Counted from the stretch's first letter, positions 19,926 to 31,499 are shown. The stretch is 64,000 nucleotides of DNA from Plazaster borealis (GCA_021014325.1 JAJGQC010000508.1:1-64000); one strand, 5' to 3'. Program-made: numbers and translations. Notes: generated from the letters alone by a model not told the origin.

Positions 19926-21590
19926 CAGGGTTGTAGCTAGAAAGTTTTGAGTGCCGGCTAAAATTGAGCATAGCAAGCGAAGCGAGCAGAGTGTTTTCCC
20001 GGGGTGGGGGCCCTGGGCCCCCCCCCCGGCCCCGGGTGGGTTCCTGGGGTTAAGCCCCTGCAATTTTTTTGTTTTACTGCTTTAAAAATGGATTTGTAGG
20101 CGTTAACTGAGACATAAATTATGTATTTTTGTAAGGCGTTTTTAGGTACGTAAATCTGTTATTTTCATTTTCATGACAGTGATTCAAGTAAAGTACACAT
20201 TGTATTGTCTGTACCAGTACAATAAATTAATGGAAGTGTATGTATTATGGTAACTCTTACAAAATACCAGGCCTCGAATGTAAACATAGAAAAGGCAGAA
20301 AACTATAAGCATAGAGCAAGGACCAGAAAGCCAGCAGATGTCAACACACTTTCCAGGTTTAATAGATCCTAATAAGGGTCACAAAATTCCTGCACGATCG
20401 GCAATTGCACAAACTATTCCTGCAAGATCGACTGATTGTGCAAACATTTTTGTGCAAATCATTTCAGCACAAACAAAACCACTGATCCTGAACTAAAAAA
20501 TCCATCCACTTTGTGCACGATCGCCCGATAGCTTCTACATGTACTTGGAATGCGAGTTTCAGATTTGCGTCCGGTTTTTTGTTTAACTCTCTGATCGGTC
20601 TCCTAATACCACGCTGTTTGTTTCAATTGTCAACCTCGGGCCCCTGATGGACAATGTACAATAATAATATCTCTCATGATAGCTGGTCGACTCAATTATT
20701 GAGTCTTGGATACAAGGTTCCGTTCATCGAGTAAAAATGTAGTCAGGATGCCCTGCGACACAGAGAAAAATACACGCGAAATGCCGTTCTGAAATAGCTG
20801 ACTTCTGGGTACCAGTCGCTGCATACTATTACTACAAAAGATCGATCTACTATAGCGCATTGAAACGGTGGTTTGTGTTCGTCGTAAGTATTTTTCGACA
20901 TTTTTTTGTCCGGGCACGACGATTTTGTCCGGACAAAACCGCGTGTGGAGAACCCTGATGTAAACACCTGATTAAATACTTGAGCGGGAGCTGATACAAG
21001 TTTAGTCCGCGCACCAACGATGATGATTATTGCAACGTCAAGGGAAAAACCCTTTTCCGAGCATGCGCAGACACGTAAAGTCTTCCATCTAGCAGTCGAT
21101 ATTGCATGAGTTTGGTCGTGCACGGGACATACGTGTTTTGTCAAGTATTATGATCTCTAAACGGACTCACAATTGTGTACATGAATTCATAGAATTGGTC
21201 TGGTTTCCATCGTACATCGATTGCCGGCGCAGCGTTGCTAGCACATGGCAGCGTCCATACGGTATGGTATTGACTGTTCGTTCCAAAGTATTTGATTTGT
21301 ACACGATCGGTGGCATAAAGTGTTGCGGTTCGCTTCTTCTTCTTTTTTCTTCTTTTTTTACACAAAATTTACCGGTTATTTATGTCGTTGTTTTCGTCTT
21401 CCTTATTTTTGTTCAAAATGAACAATCAGCTGCGTGAAAGTGGTAGTTTGGGGGTTTTCTGTTCATTTTAATATAGTTTTTGCTGCATTTTGTGCCGGTC
21501 GGTAGGATGTTCATTTTGTCTGTGTGGCGGTCGGCAGAAGCTAGTGCCGGTTACACCCGACCGGCGCCGACCGGCGTGGCTACAACGCTG
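19926..21590. mobile_element. hAT-like non-autonomous DNA transposon
   Basis: Ends CAGGGTTGTAGC at the left and GCTACAACGCTG at the right (reverse complement CAGCGTTGTAGC). An exact 8-bp duplication AACCCTAT flanks it (19918-19925 and 21591-21598). Unit 2 of the duplication shows the empty site, a single AACCCTAT at 24966. CAG-type ends with an 8-bp duplication are characteristic of hAT. No hAT transposase is visible; the subterminal part is G/C-rich (GGCCCCGGG). Length 1665 bp. Confidence 0.9.
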
Positions 21591-21964
21591 AACCCTATAC
21601 ATTTTTTCCTGGGAAGAAATCTGTTCTTAAATTTAAAAATGCATAAAATAGTTAGTGGCCTGACGTTTCAACACTAGCAGAGTCTCTCTAAAAGGCTGTA
21701 TTGTAACAATTCATTTTGTCCATATATTCCATAAGGTCCTTTTGGTTGGTAAACAGTTTGCAACAACAGCTAATTGTATTTTCTGAAACTAATTTATTAA
21801 CACAGAAATAACAATAGAAAAATTAGCAGTTGAAATTTTCATTTCTGGCTACATGATCAGACTGTATGAATATCAGAATTTACAGAAGAACCAGTTGTAA
21901 CAAATTTACAATATTTATTGAGGAAGATTATAAATTTACAATATTTATTGTTTGTGTTTTATAG

Positions 21965-22088
21965 TGAGGAGAGCTGTGCTACAGAAAACCTGCGCGTCCA
22001 CCAAGCATGCAATACTGGCTTGAGGATCATCAATCTACCCTCAACATGGCCAGGAAGTAATGAAAAAAGAAAAGGTCTCGAAGAAAAG
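21965..22088 (+). CDS. Exon Y1 of an unrecognised gene
   Basis: Acceptor GTGTTTTATAG, donor GTAAAC. The 124-nt exon enters in phase 2 and leaves in phase 0. It encodes EESCATENLRVHQACNTGLR, then a basic C-terminal part (NEKRKGLEEK). It is duplicated at 25076-25199 with synonymous and conservative differences, including conserved splice sites. No family recognised. Confidence 0.55.
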
Positions 22089-22194
22089 GTAAACATAAAC
22101 ATTATCCTTTGATAGAGAATAATAGTCCACCTTTATAACAAGACATGCATGGGAATCCACATATCAAGTGTACTGGGCAGCAGTTGTACTTATG

Positions 22195-22381
22195 TTAAAT
22201 TTGCATCGAGTTTAAAGAAGATTATTTGTGTTTTACCCACTGATGTGTATTAAGCACCTCATACTCAGTGCTTTTATGACTCCTGTGAAAAAAATCAAAA
22301 GGCATATTACTCATGTGGGATTCAAACCCGTGACCTTTGCCATTCTAGAGCAGATGTCTCACAACTAGACCACCGAGATTG
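22195..22381 (-). mobile_element. SINE-A, copy cut by the duplication junction
   Basis: TTAAATTTGCATCGAG tail, CTCATACTCAGTGC body and tRNA-like GATTCAAACCCGTGACC. It stops at GAGATTGC, where unit 2 begins, so the 5' end of the SINE is missing. Confidence 0.85.
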
Positions 22382-22526
22382 CACCTTTTGTAACTAACAA
22401 AAATGTGTTATCATGTGAGATGAATGTGTCCCCTTTTAAATTCACTCACTATTGTAAGGTATAATAATATCACACTCAGCAGCATTTGTAAGCCCCACTT
22501 TCCTGTTAAAAGAATTTGAGTCAACT

Positions 22527-22690
22527 CCACACCAACCAACTCGTACTCCAACCAACTCGTACTCCAACCAAATCGTACTCCAACCAACTCGTACTCCAAC
22601 CAACTCGTACTCCAACCAACTCGTACTCCAACCAACTCGTACTTTAACCAACTCGTACTTTGACCAACTCATATTTCAACCAACTCACAC
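22527..22690. repeat. 16-bp minisatellite (unit 2)
   Basis: About nine or ten units of AACTCGTACTCCAACC. The count is lower than in unit 1, so the array has changed length since the duplication. Confidence 0.9.
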
Positions 22691-25075
22691 TTCAACAAAC
22701 TCAATCGCATGTTTTTCAATTGAAATTATTAAGATTTCCTTCCTGGTTCAAAAACTAAATTCCTGTTTAATTGGAAATTATGCGTGTTCCCTATGATTTA
22801 TTATAATTATTCTTGAAATAATTTGAGAATTCCTATTCCGGTTCTACCGTTTGATTGGGAAGATTCAATTGTTCCCCGTAAATTATTATTTAATTTATTT
22901 AATATAGCATAAGCTGTTGAAAGCTGCTTACCAACCAAAATGAACTAGATGCTGGAAATAGTTAATGGCCTCATGTTTAACACCCGAGCAAAGTCTTTCT
23001 CAAAGGCAAAGAAAACACCCAAAACAAGCATTAGGTCTATTTCATTAAAAACGACGGTAAACATTGTGTTGTTATGCCAAAAAGTTTAAATGAAACCTTT
23101 AATAATGGTGAATACATTACTTCTATAGTCTATAGTCTTCTGGTTTGCACCAAGATCAAAAACCCTACAGGGGACAAAAAACAAAATGGTGACTGACGAA
23201 GTGCATATAAACGCACAGAAAATGTGCTCTGACACCCTCCCCTAAAAGGCTATACACAGAGAGGTTCAGCATATTATCACCGGTTTAACAAAACTTGAAC
23301 TTGGACAAACCTCTCCTTTGGCAAAAAAACAAAAAAATTGTTTTTTTCTTGTATAAAAAAAAGTAGTTATATGACCATAGCCTATTGCCACCCCACTTCC
23401 CACACAGAGGTCTTGATATCTCATTATAAAACAATTAGAAGTGGTCCAGGCATGGTTAAACACCTTATGCCCTTTGGCCATCGATTACATACACATTTTG
23501 CTCCCCAGCCTCTTTATGGCCACCGCTGGAAACAGTTTCAGATTTCCCGTACACAAGTTTACACAACGTTAATTGGCCGGAGACTGTTTGAGCAAACCTG
23601 TGGCTAGGCAATAATTTACTCTGTCTGTCTTCCCCCCCCCAACCCCCACCTTCCATTAAACCCAACCATCCAACCTCCCAAGTATTTCAATATAAACAAA
23701 TCGTTCCATAAGAACTAATGCCTTGCACTTCTCATACATAAAACACGCCGGCATTGAATTTTAAGCAATTAATAACACAGATGTGACATATCACACGTTA
23801 TGAGAAGATACAACATCTGACTTGGAATGTTTCTAAGCATACGTCGAAAAAAAAAGTAAACTTCATGGAAGATGTATGCTGTTCCTCACCACATTTCCTT
23901 CCCCCACTACCCCCACACCACTCATCCAACGACCTTCCCTCTCTCTTCAGTCCAAATTTTTGTTTAAAACAAAACGCCTCCAATGGTTTCAGAATAGCCT
24001 GTCCCAAAACAGTCCTCTTCACTTTCCAATGATTGCACCTAAACCATTACGGATATTTGAAACATTGTGAGTGTGTACCGGTTTCTTACGTTTTCTGTTT
24101 GTCTCAAGGCCTCTACATACACTAACAAAGTTGTTTAATACACACATTTCCTGATGAAAAAAACAATCAGAACTGTCTTCGTGGCTACACTGTCTTCCCT
24201 ATTCACAAAATTGCTCTGCAGGCTACATGTATGATTTCGCTCTTCCTTTCCAAACAAACGACGGTAAACATTGCGTTGTTATGCCAAAAAGTTTAAATGA
24301 AACCTTTAATAATGGTGAACACATTACTTCTATAGTCTATAGCGAGACTATCTTTCAAAACTTCACATTCTACGTGTGAAACATTCGGGCATGAGTTGGT
24401 TGGAGTACAAGCTGGTCGGAGTGCGAGTTTACCTGTGCCTGTTTAAAAAATCATTCAAAGGTGGAATATGCAGTCATGATGAAGAAGAAATATTTTCAAA
24501 TGGTTAACATGCAGGAACCGGGGGTGGGCGAGAAACCCCGGAAGACAGAAGCCTTTGGCCCCTCTAAAAGAAGTATGCTGGGCAGCCCCCTAAAAAACCC
24601 ACACAAAAAACAAACACTACCATGATTGAAGATGGAGGCTATCAATGCAGTTATTTTGACTTTGCATAATTCATTGAAACAGGGAATGGTCTGGCACATG
24701 CGCAAATGCATTTAAAACAAGTAGTTTTTGGATGGGCAAATCTCTGGAATTTCATATTTGAGAGGGCAAGCTTAAGGCCATTTTCATTTTGCAAAAGGCA
24801 CTTCCATTGGAAAAGCTTAAAGTCTCTGGGAAAGTTTTTAAGGGGCAAGAAATGGCCTAGATTGCACAAGAGAGCATCTATGACCTTCAATTTTCAGCGA
24901 CCCTTGAGGGGGCCCGGACCCCACACCACAATGGCTTTGCACTTTGCACTCTTATCATTGCCCCTAACCCTATACATTTTTTCCTGGGAAGAACTCTGCT
25001 CTTAAATGTAACAAATTTACAATATTTATTGAGGAAGATTATAAATTTACAATATTTATTGTTTGTGTTTTATAG

Positions 25076-25199
25076 TGAGGAGAGCTGTGCTACAGAAAAC
25101 CTGCGCGTCCACCAAGCATGCAGTACTGGCTTGAGGATCATCAATCGACCCTCAACATGGCCAGGAAGTAATGAAAAAAGAAAAGGTCTCGAAGAAAAG
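25076..25199 (+). CDS. Exon Y2, duplicate of Y1
   Basis: Same length, phases and splice sites as 21965-22088. Two replacement differences are visible (AACNT to AACST; NLPST to NRPST). It remains open, consistent with purifying selection or recent duplication. Confidence 0.55.
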
Positions 25200-25307
25200 G
25201 TAAACATAAACATTATTCTTTGATAGAGAATAGTAGTCCACCTTTTATAACAAGACATGCATGGGAATCCACATATCAAGTGTACTGGGCAGCAGTTGTA
25301 CTTATGT

Positions 25308-25500
25308 TAAATTTGCATCGAGGATAAAGAAGATTATTTGTGTTTTACCCACTAAGCACCTCATACTCAGTGCTTTATGACTCCTGTGAAAAAAATCAAA
25401 AGGCATATTACTCATGTGGGATTCGAACCCGTGACCTTTGCCATTCTAGAGCAGATGTCTCACAACTAGACCACCGAGATTGCCCAATAGCGAGAGGCAG
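25308..25500 (-). mobile_element. SINE-A, intact copy
   Basis: Minus-strand head TGGTCTAGTTGTGAGACAT and B box GGGTTCGAATCCC are well preserved; this is the best copy for defining the family. Confidence 0.85.
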
Positions 25501-25929
25501 TTTGAATCCTTAATTTTAGTAGCAAGTATCGCAACAGTTTTAATAAATGTTAAATTTGCATGGGGGGGGCAGCATTTGGTTACAGGGGGGAGAGGGATGC
25601 GTACCTGTTTCAGTGGCCACTGGACTTATCAATGGATTCATATCAGTCCCCCCCTCAATTAAAATCTTTGCCCCTTTGTTTTCATGTTGAGTGCTTAAAC
25701 AGGAGCTCCCCCTTTGCTCAGATCTTCCCTTTGCCCCCTATCCCCTATCCCCCCCAGATTGAAAATTGCACATATAAATGAGAGATTCAGTTGCGCTTTG
25801 TTTTGTTTTTGAAGTTGAAGATACTTCACTGAAAGGGCTTGTGGTTTGAAATTGAATTCACATTGATTCTTTTGACATTCTTGAACACTATTTTTGGCTT
25901 TGTATTTATATAATTTTTTCTTTATGTAG

Positions 25930-25990
25930 TGTGCTGTTGAAAGACCAACAAAGAAAGCAAGTCCCACCTTCAAAAGTCATTTTCAAATAG
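25930..25990 (+). CDS. Exon Z1 of the unrecognised gene
   Basis: Acceptor TTTATGTAG, donor GTAAATG. The 61-nt exon encodes CAVERPTKKASPTFKSHFQI, entering in phase 0 (fits Y2) and leaving in phase 1. Homologous to Z2 and Z3. Confidence 0.5.
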
Positions 25991-26072
25991 GTAAATGCAA
26001 GAAAAGAACTAAAACGTGTTTAGGATAAATAGGAAAAGCTTTGGAAGCAATGATACAACTATTAACACAACT

Positions 26073-26266
26073 GGGGCCAATTTCATAAAGCTGTTTAGCA
26101 GAAAATTCTGCTAAGCAAATTTATTTGCTGAGTAAGAAATGAGTGGGGTACCAGTCACCGTCAGCTATGGTAACTGTATGGTATTTTGGCTGGTAACCTA
26201 TTTTTCCTAAGCAAGAGTTTTCTGTACTTAGCAAGCTTTTGTGCTTTGCTTTATGAAATACGGCCC
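26073..26266. mobile_element. GGGCCC-type MITE, copy 5
   Basis: GGGGCCAATTTCATAAAGC to CTTTATGAAATACGGCCC, complete. Confidence 0.8.
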
Positions 26267-26395
26267 ACATAGAAGCAGGATACCAGTCACAGATTGTACA
26301 TATGACATGGTATTTGTGCTGGTATCTTGTTCTGGTAAGCATAATTTTGTTGTGCTTACTGCTATGTGCTTATAAACAGCTCTGAAATTGGGCCC
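26267..26395. mobile_element. GGGCCC-type MITE, partial copy 6
   Basis: Inner block GATACCAGTCACAGATTG and right end CTCTGAAATTGGGCCC abut copy 5. The left end is missing. Confidence 0.7.
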
Positions 26396-26474
26396 AGGTT
26401 GGCTTACTTTCTTTGAGCACTTGATCATAAGACTTTGTAAGTAAAAGGGTTTCCATGAGGAGAAAAGGAAATCA

Positions 26475-26589
26475 GGGCCCATTTCATACCTCAGAATTCT
26501 GCACTTCCACGGTGCGCTGTGATAAGAGCGTGAGTTTGCGGGCTGTAAGCGCAGAGTTCCACAGTAAGCAGTGCCATGAAATTGGGCCC
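26475..26589. mobile_element. Related short MITE, GGGCCCATTTCATAC ends
   Basis: GGGCCCATTTCATACCTCAG and GTGCCATGAAATTGGGCCC flank an interior with GCGTGAGTTTGCGGGCTGTA. A diverged second copy follows to about 26720. Confidence 0.65.
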
Positions 26590-26753
26590 TGCTTGCTTCA
26601 GCAATGACTCATAGTCTCCATAGAAGAAGCTTCATCAGCTAAAAACTTTTGATGAAGAGCATGATTTTGCGTGCTGTAAGCACAGAATTCCATGGTTAGC
26701 GGAACTATGACATTGGCTCTCCTTAGCAATGACTCACTCTTCATAGGAGAGGC

Positions 26754-27133
26754 TTAAAGGCACTGAACACGTTTGGTTATTGTCAAAGACCAGTGTTCTC
26801 ACTTGGTGTATCCCAACATATGCATAAAATAACAAGCCTGTGAAAATTTGCTTGGGCTCAATTGGTCATCGAAGTTGCAAGAAAATGATGAAAGAAAAAA
26901 CACCCTTGTTGTACAAATTTGTGTGCTTACATATATATGGATAAAAACTTCTTGCAACAAGTTTTTATTGTTTTAGTGAGAAATTACCTCTTTCTCAAAA
27001 ACTACGTCACTTCAGAGGGATTCGTTTCCTACAATGTTTTATACTATCAACAGCTCTCCGTTGCTTGTTACCAAGTAAGTTTTTAAGCTATTATTTGTTT
27101 TGAGTCATTACCAAACGTGTACGATACCTTTAA
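26754..27133. mobile_element. TTAA-flanked MITE
   Basis: TTAAAGGCACTGAACACGTT at the left and ACCAAACGTGTACGATACCT then TTAA at the right. Inner ends match inversely (ACGTTTGGTTATT against TCATTACCAAACGT). TTAA targets are used by piggyBac and Kolobok elements. I recognise this as a very common echinoderm repeat from memory. Confidence 0.8.
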
Positions 27134-27197
27134 GGGAACACAATTTTGTTGAATGAAACTTGAACTAATGAAATGTCTGTCATTTTATTCCACTCAG

Positions 27198-27296
27198 GCG
27201 TGTACCTTGTGCTGACCTGACACTTCCAGTCATTTCATTTCTCGAGAAGATTACTGGCACATACAACTCGGTGTCTTCATCATACGTACTGTACAG
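27198..27296 (+). CDS. Exon X of an unrecognised gene
   Basis: Acceptor TTCCACTCAG, donor GTGAGT. The 99-nt exon is open only in one frame, giving RVPCADLTLPVISFLEKITG and NSVSSSYVLY. It ends in phase 2, which would fit entry into an exon Y, but X lies downstream of both Y copies. Confidence 0.45.
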
Positions 27297-27791
27297 GTGA
27301 GTTTATATTACCTCAAATATAGAGGACAAACATGGAAATTTAGCTGTAATGTGGTAATTTACCCTCACAATATACAGATCAAAAGCATTTCAACCTAAAA
27401 ACCAAATCAATAGCATTAGCGGATCCCCTTGCTCAGAACCCTCCCCCGAAGGGTTGAAAAATGCACAAATGAATTGTTTGATACATCAACCCCCATCCCC
27501 ACCCAGTAATGTATTTGCCTCTTTGTTTTCAAGTTGAGTGCTTAAGCAGAAGCCCTTCCCCACCCTTTGCTCAGAACCCAAACTATTTTCCTTATCCTCC
27601 TCCCCAATGAGATTGAAAAATTCACAAACAAATGAAAATATCTTGTTACCCTATTACAAAAGAGATACACATTTTTGGGGAGATATTTTACTGAAAGGGC
27701 AAAGGGCTTGTGAATGGAAATACATCCTATTGATTCTTTGACGTTCATGAACATTATTTTTGACTTTGTATGTATATTTTTGTTCATGTAG

Positions 27792-27855
27792 TGTGCTGTG
27801 GGAAGACCATCAAAGAGAGCTACAAGTCCTACCTTCAAAAGATATTCTCAAACAG
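27792..27855 (+). CDS. Exon Z2, homologue of Z1
   Basis: Acceptor TTCATGTAG, donor GTAAATAC. The 64-nt exon encodes CAVGRPSKRATSPTFKRYSQ, a basic, possibly nuclear-localisation-like peptide, and ends in phase 1. The flanking introns are also homologous to those of Z1 and Z3. Confidence 0.5.
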
Positions 27856-27932
27856 GTAAATACAAGAAAAAACTAAAAGTGTTTAAGATAAATAGAAAAA
27901 GCATTGGTTACATTGGCAAAACTAATAGAAAT

Positions 27933-28123
27933 GGATCCAATTTCATTAGGCCTAAAGCACAAAATGCAGATAAGCACAACAAAATTATGCTTACAAGAAT
28001 AAGGTTACCAGCCAAAATACCATGTCATATGTGCAATCTGTGACTGGTATCCTGTTTAGTTTTGCTTAGCAGAATATTGTAAGCAATATTTTCTCTTGAA
28101 AGCAGCTCTGTGAAATTGGGCCC
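27933..28123. mobile_element. GGGCCC-type MITE, copy 7
   Basis: GATCCAATTTCATTAGGCC to CTCTGTGAAATTGGGCCC, with AAAATACCATGTCATATG inside. Confidence 0.8.
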
Positions 28124-28585
28124 AGGTTGGCTTGGGGCAAAGACATAATAATTTGGGGGAGTAGTTTATGAATCGAACCATTCCTTTGAGTATTTTTTCA
28201 ATCTCGTATTGGGAGAACGGCAGGGGGATAGGGTCTTGGGGGTTTGGGCCTACCCCGCCCCCTGCTTACGCCAGTGGTAGATACCTGCTAATCAGATGGA
28301 GGGCCCAGATTAACTGCCAGAGATGCCCTTGCTGTCATAAAGCATTTTAAATTTCTCTACACAACTACTGGAAAAATTGCTCCAAATAGATTTTAGAATT
28401 TTAGAGATGCGGTCACGTTTCGGTTTTGCTTGGTGTTTTTGAATAAATTTTAAATTGGTGCTTGCATTAACAAGGATTTCCAAATCTAAAAATGCATTGT
28501 GGTTTAAATTTGAATCATTTTATGACTCTTTGACATTCATGAACATTATTTTTGACTTTGTAATGGTATTTTTTTCTTTATGTAG

Positions 28586-28647
28586 TGTGCTGTGGGAAGA
28601 CCATCAAGAAGAGTCCAAGGCCTACCTTGAAAGTCTTTCTCAAACAG
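28586..28647 (+). pseudogene. Exon Z3, probably broken
   Basis: Splice sites as in Z1 and Z2 (TTTATGTAG, GTAAATAC), but 62 nt with two net bases lost relative to Z2. In the Z frame it reads CAVGRPSRRVQGLP and then TGA. Confidence 0.5.
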
Positions 28648-28734
28648 GTAAATACAAAACAGGAATTAAAAGGTGTTTAAGATAGGGTACAGCATTGGTA
28701 ACAATGGCAAAACTAATGCAACTGGTTGGCTGGT

Positions 28735-29060
28735 TCTTTGAATCAAGATAAAGTACAGTGTTGGTGAAAACAATATTGTAAAAACAGTGAGACCCTTTTG
28801 GCTTGGACCTACTCTCTTTGAATCAAGATGAAGTAAAGCAATGGCAAAAAACTGCTTTAATTAATCCTATGAATCAAGATGAAGTACAACATTGGTAATA
28901 AATGTTTTAAAAACAGTCTCAAGGCAAAAAACTGCTTTAATTAATCCCTTTGAATCAAGATGAAGTACAACATGGTAAACAGTGAGACCCTTTTTGCTTG
29001 GGCCTACTCTCTTTGAATCAAGATGAAGTACAGTATTTGAAATAAGGGTGAAACTTGCTG
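28735..29060. repeat. Degenerate tandem repeat around TTTGAATCAAGATGAAG
   Basis: The motif CTTTGAATCAAGATGAAGTA recurs about five times, with AACAGTGAGACCCTTTT and GGCAAAAAACTGCTTTAATT between copies. Confidence 0.75.
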
Positions 29061-30043
29061 CTCCAGGTTGGCCTTTTCATTCTTTGAATCGAGACAAGAA
29101 ACAATGTTGGAAATTTTGCCATGCTCCCTTTTGTACCAGGATAATGTGTCACACTGGAAGTGTTTGTAAATTCACAGGTGTTGTGTGCTCTTTGCGCCCA
29201 TTTTGATTCAAGATCAGGGACACCAATTGATATTTAGGCAAAAACGGCTCAATTTGATTTGATCAAAGAATTTAATATTCAAAGTTTGAAAGAGCAAATC
29301 TATGCTTTGCTCTTTTTGAACAATATTATCACAATGATCTTATGCTGCACTTACTGACTGCACACTTCATAAGCGATAATGCAGTCAATATTGTACAATC
29401 ATATTTGACAATCCCTGTTTTTTACCAATGCTGTACTAAACTATAACCCTTAAAACAAAACCAAACATCAGTTTGAAAAGTACACGTAGCCAAGATCCTA
29501 TCCACTGAATTTCAGATTTGTTCTTTATTCAAATATCTGAAAGGTCTGTCCTTATCTATAAACAAAGGAGGTAATAGACTTTGTTCATTCCAGCCTCACT
29601 TTGACTACACTTATTTGAATAGATTGAAAATAACTTTATTGATTATACAGTTCATTACTTCATTAGTCTTAGAGTAATGGTGACACCGCCAACCCCCTGA
29701 AGTCGAACATCGGGTCAAAAACAACTTGAAAATATGTGAGGCCTTATCCAAAGAAGTGGATTTCTGATTAGTACTCTCATTTAGTTCTGAAAGTTTCATC
29801 TCAGTTGGTAAACAAGAAAGGTACCAGACTATTTTCATCCTAGCCTCACTTTGATGACATTTATTGATGACATTTGTTTGAATGGATTCAAATAACATTT
29901 TGTTTTCTCCCAGAATATTGATTCGCCCCCCCCCCCCCATTTGAACATACATTACTTAAATTGGGGTTGACTGTTTTTGTAGTTCTCAATCAACATGTTG
30001 CTATATGAATTAATAAGTTTCTCGTTGTTTATTATCATTACAG
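29061..30043. other. Non-coding with a weak internal duplication
   Basis: 29540-29640 and 29770-29895 share CCAGCCTCACTTTGA-like and TTTGAATGGATT-like blocks. No exon seen. Confidence 0.4.
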
Positions 30044-30100
30044 GTTCAAACCAAAGTCTGCTATAAGTTGGACAAACCCTGATGAAGTTGTTTAGTAGTA
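30044..30100 (+). CDS. Possible terminal exon of the unrecognised gene
   Basis: Acceptor TTATTATCATTACAG. Entered in phase 1 from Z2 it gives SNQSLL then TAA at 30064-30066. In another frame it reads FKPKSAISWTNPDEVV then TAG. AT-rich 3'-UTR-like sequence follows. Weak. Confidence 0.3.
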
Positions 30101-30394
30101 GTACTGTGTACTGCTCTAGTACCCATGGAGACAAGTAAAACGCCTGTTGCAGCCTTGGAACTATCAACATGTGATGCAAACAAGCAGATGATTGTAAACA
30201 TGGACACAACTGATGTTTCTACCAAGTTTCTGGATGAGATGAAGCAATTGGCAGCTATGGGAATCAACACCTAAAATGAACTCTTAATTTAACAAAACAA
30301 ATTAATATTTGTCCACCGCTGTGAAGAAGATGACATTGTCTGACTGAACGACAGGAAACAAACTCTTTGAAAGACAAATTTAATTACTCAATCA

Positions 30395-30850
30395 AGTGCA
30401 TTTTCATGCACGAGACGTCAACACATATAGTGTTCTGAGCAGATTCATTGGAGACAGTATCAATTAGTATCCTTACCAGAAAGATTTCATTTAAGGTTGC
30501 TAGAATTTGATTTAAAGACTCTTCATTACAAGTTATGACTTCAGAGACCTCAAATTACTTAGTTTTAATATGCGACTTATTATTTTAACTTAAATACAGT
30601 GCAAATACATTAAATCAAGTCAGTATTGTGTTCAACTATAGTTCACTTCAAAGCAGGATTTATGCACAACAAGACGTCAACACATAAAGTGTTCTGAGCA
30701 GTTCATCCAAGACTCTTTCAATTAGTATCCTTACCAGAAAGATTTAATTTAAGGTTGCTAGAATTTGATTTAAAGACTCTTCATTACAAGTACGACTTCA
30801 GAGACGTCAAAATACTTGGTTTTAATATGCGACTTAATATTTTAACTTAA
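30395..30850 (+). repeat. Direct duplication of about 195 bp
   Basis: ACGTCAACACATATAGTGTT, CAGAAAGATTTCATTTAAGG and TTTTAATATGCGACTTA occur at about 30415-30595 and again at 30672-30845. Confidence 0.85.
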
Positions 30851-31201
30851 ACTCTATTGAAAGTTCAAATTTTGTATTTAATTGTTTTAATTTGTAGGCG
30901 AATAAAGGCTGATGCTATTTTGGGGGCAAATCAACACAACCATTAACTGTACATTCAAATTGTAAAATAAAATAAAGAATTTTGTGATGAAAATTATCTT
31001 TAGGTTGATTTGCCCCAACTATGACTTTTGTCTCATTATTTGAGTCTTGTACTAGGCTGCCATGTTTGCCTTCCATGCAACGTGAATTGGGTGCATATTT
31101 TTTTACGACAAAGTTTCATTGCGCAAAATAACTTGCTAAAAGCGACTCATATACGCACCCAATTGTATTGTGGGCAATAATGACAGCCTGAGGGTTCACC
31201 G

Positions 31202-31281
31202 TATCCCGGTAGAACCCTCCCCCACCCTGTGGGGACTTGCCATTTGGTCCCTATAGGGTGGGGGAGGGTTCTACCGGGATA
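31202..31281. repeat. Perfect 27-bp inverted repeat (hairpin)
   Basis: TATCCCGGTAGAACCCTCCC (arm 31202-31228) pairs without mismatch with 31255-31281. A 26-bp GC-rich loop separates the arms. Probably a MITE terminus pair or a strong structural hairpin. Confidence 0.85.
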
Positions 31282-31393
31282 TGATGGGCCCTCTATATTT
31301 AAATGGGGAGGGGACACAAATAAGACACAACGTACAGAGAGGAGGTCCATTTCAAATTTTTTTTATTGAAAAAATTGGCCAAAAAAAAAGCAG

Positions 31394-31499
31394 AGTTGTG
31401 CAAACACCTGTGCCTGTTGGTGGTCCCCCTCGGCCACCTGGAACTCGTGATGACCTACAGACCCGAAGTACAATGGTCGATATGTTTTCTGTTCAGTGA
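31394..31499 (+). CDS. Terminal exon of an unrecognised gene (plus copy)
   Basis: Acceptor AAAAAAAAAGCAG. The exon encodes VVQTPVPVGGPPRPPGTRDD and ends TMVDMFSVQ then TGA at 31497. It is homologous, in inverted orientation, to 35979-36081, and the homology runs on into the 3' UTR to about 31850. The proline-rich C-terminus is not recognised. Confidence 0.45.

Larger units (their letters stand above)
17283..22382. repeat. Tandem segmental duplication, unit 1
   Basis: From GCACCTTTTGTAACTAAC onward this matches 22381-25483 at a few percent divergence. Unit 1 is about 2.0 kb longer. The difference is a 1665-bp hAT-like element at 19926, about 256 bp at 21640-21895 and extra minisatellite units. 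Its right limit is inside a SINE-A at the string GAGATTGC, where unit 2 starts abruptly. Confidence 0.9.
22381..25483. repeat. Tandem segmental duplication, unit 2
   Basis: Second copy of 17283-22382 without the hAT element. It ends within a SINE-A that here continues intact past the breakpoint (GAGATTGCCCAATAGCGAG). Confidence 0.9.

Noticed and set aside
20743..21144. 133-codon minus-strand frame in the hAT-like element
   Set aside because: No resemblance to a hAT transposase (no BED finger or RW dimerisation motif seen); the element is called non-autonomous.
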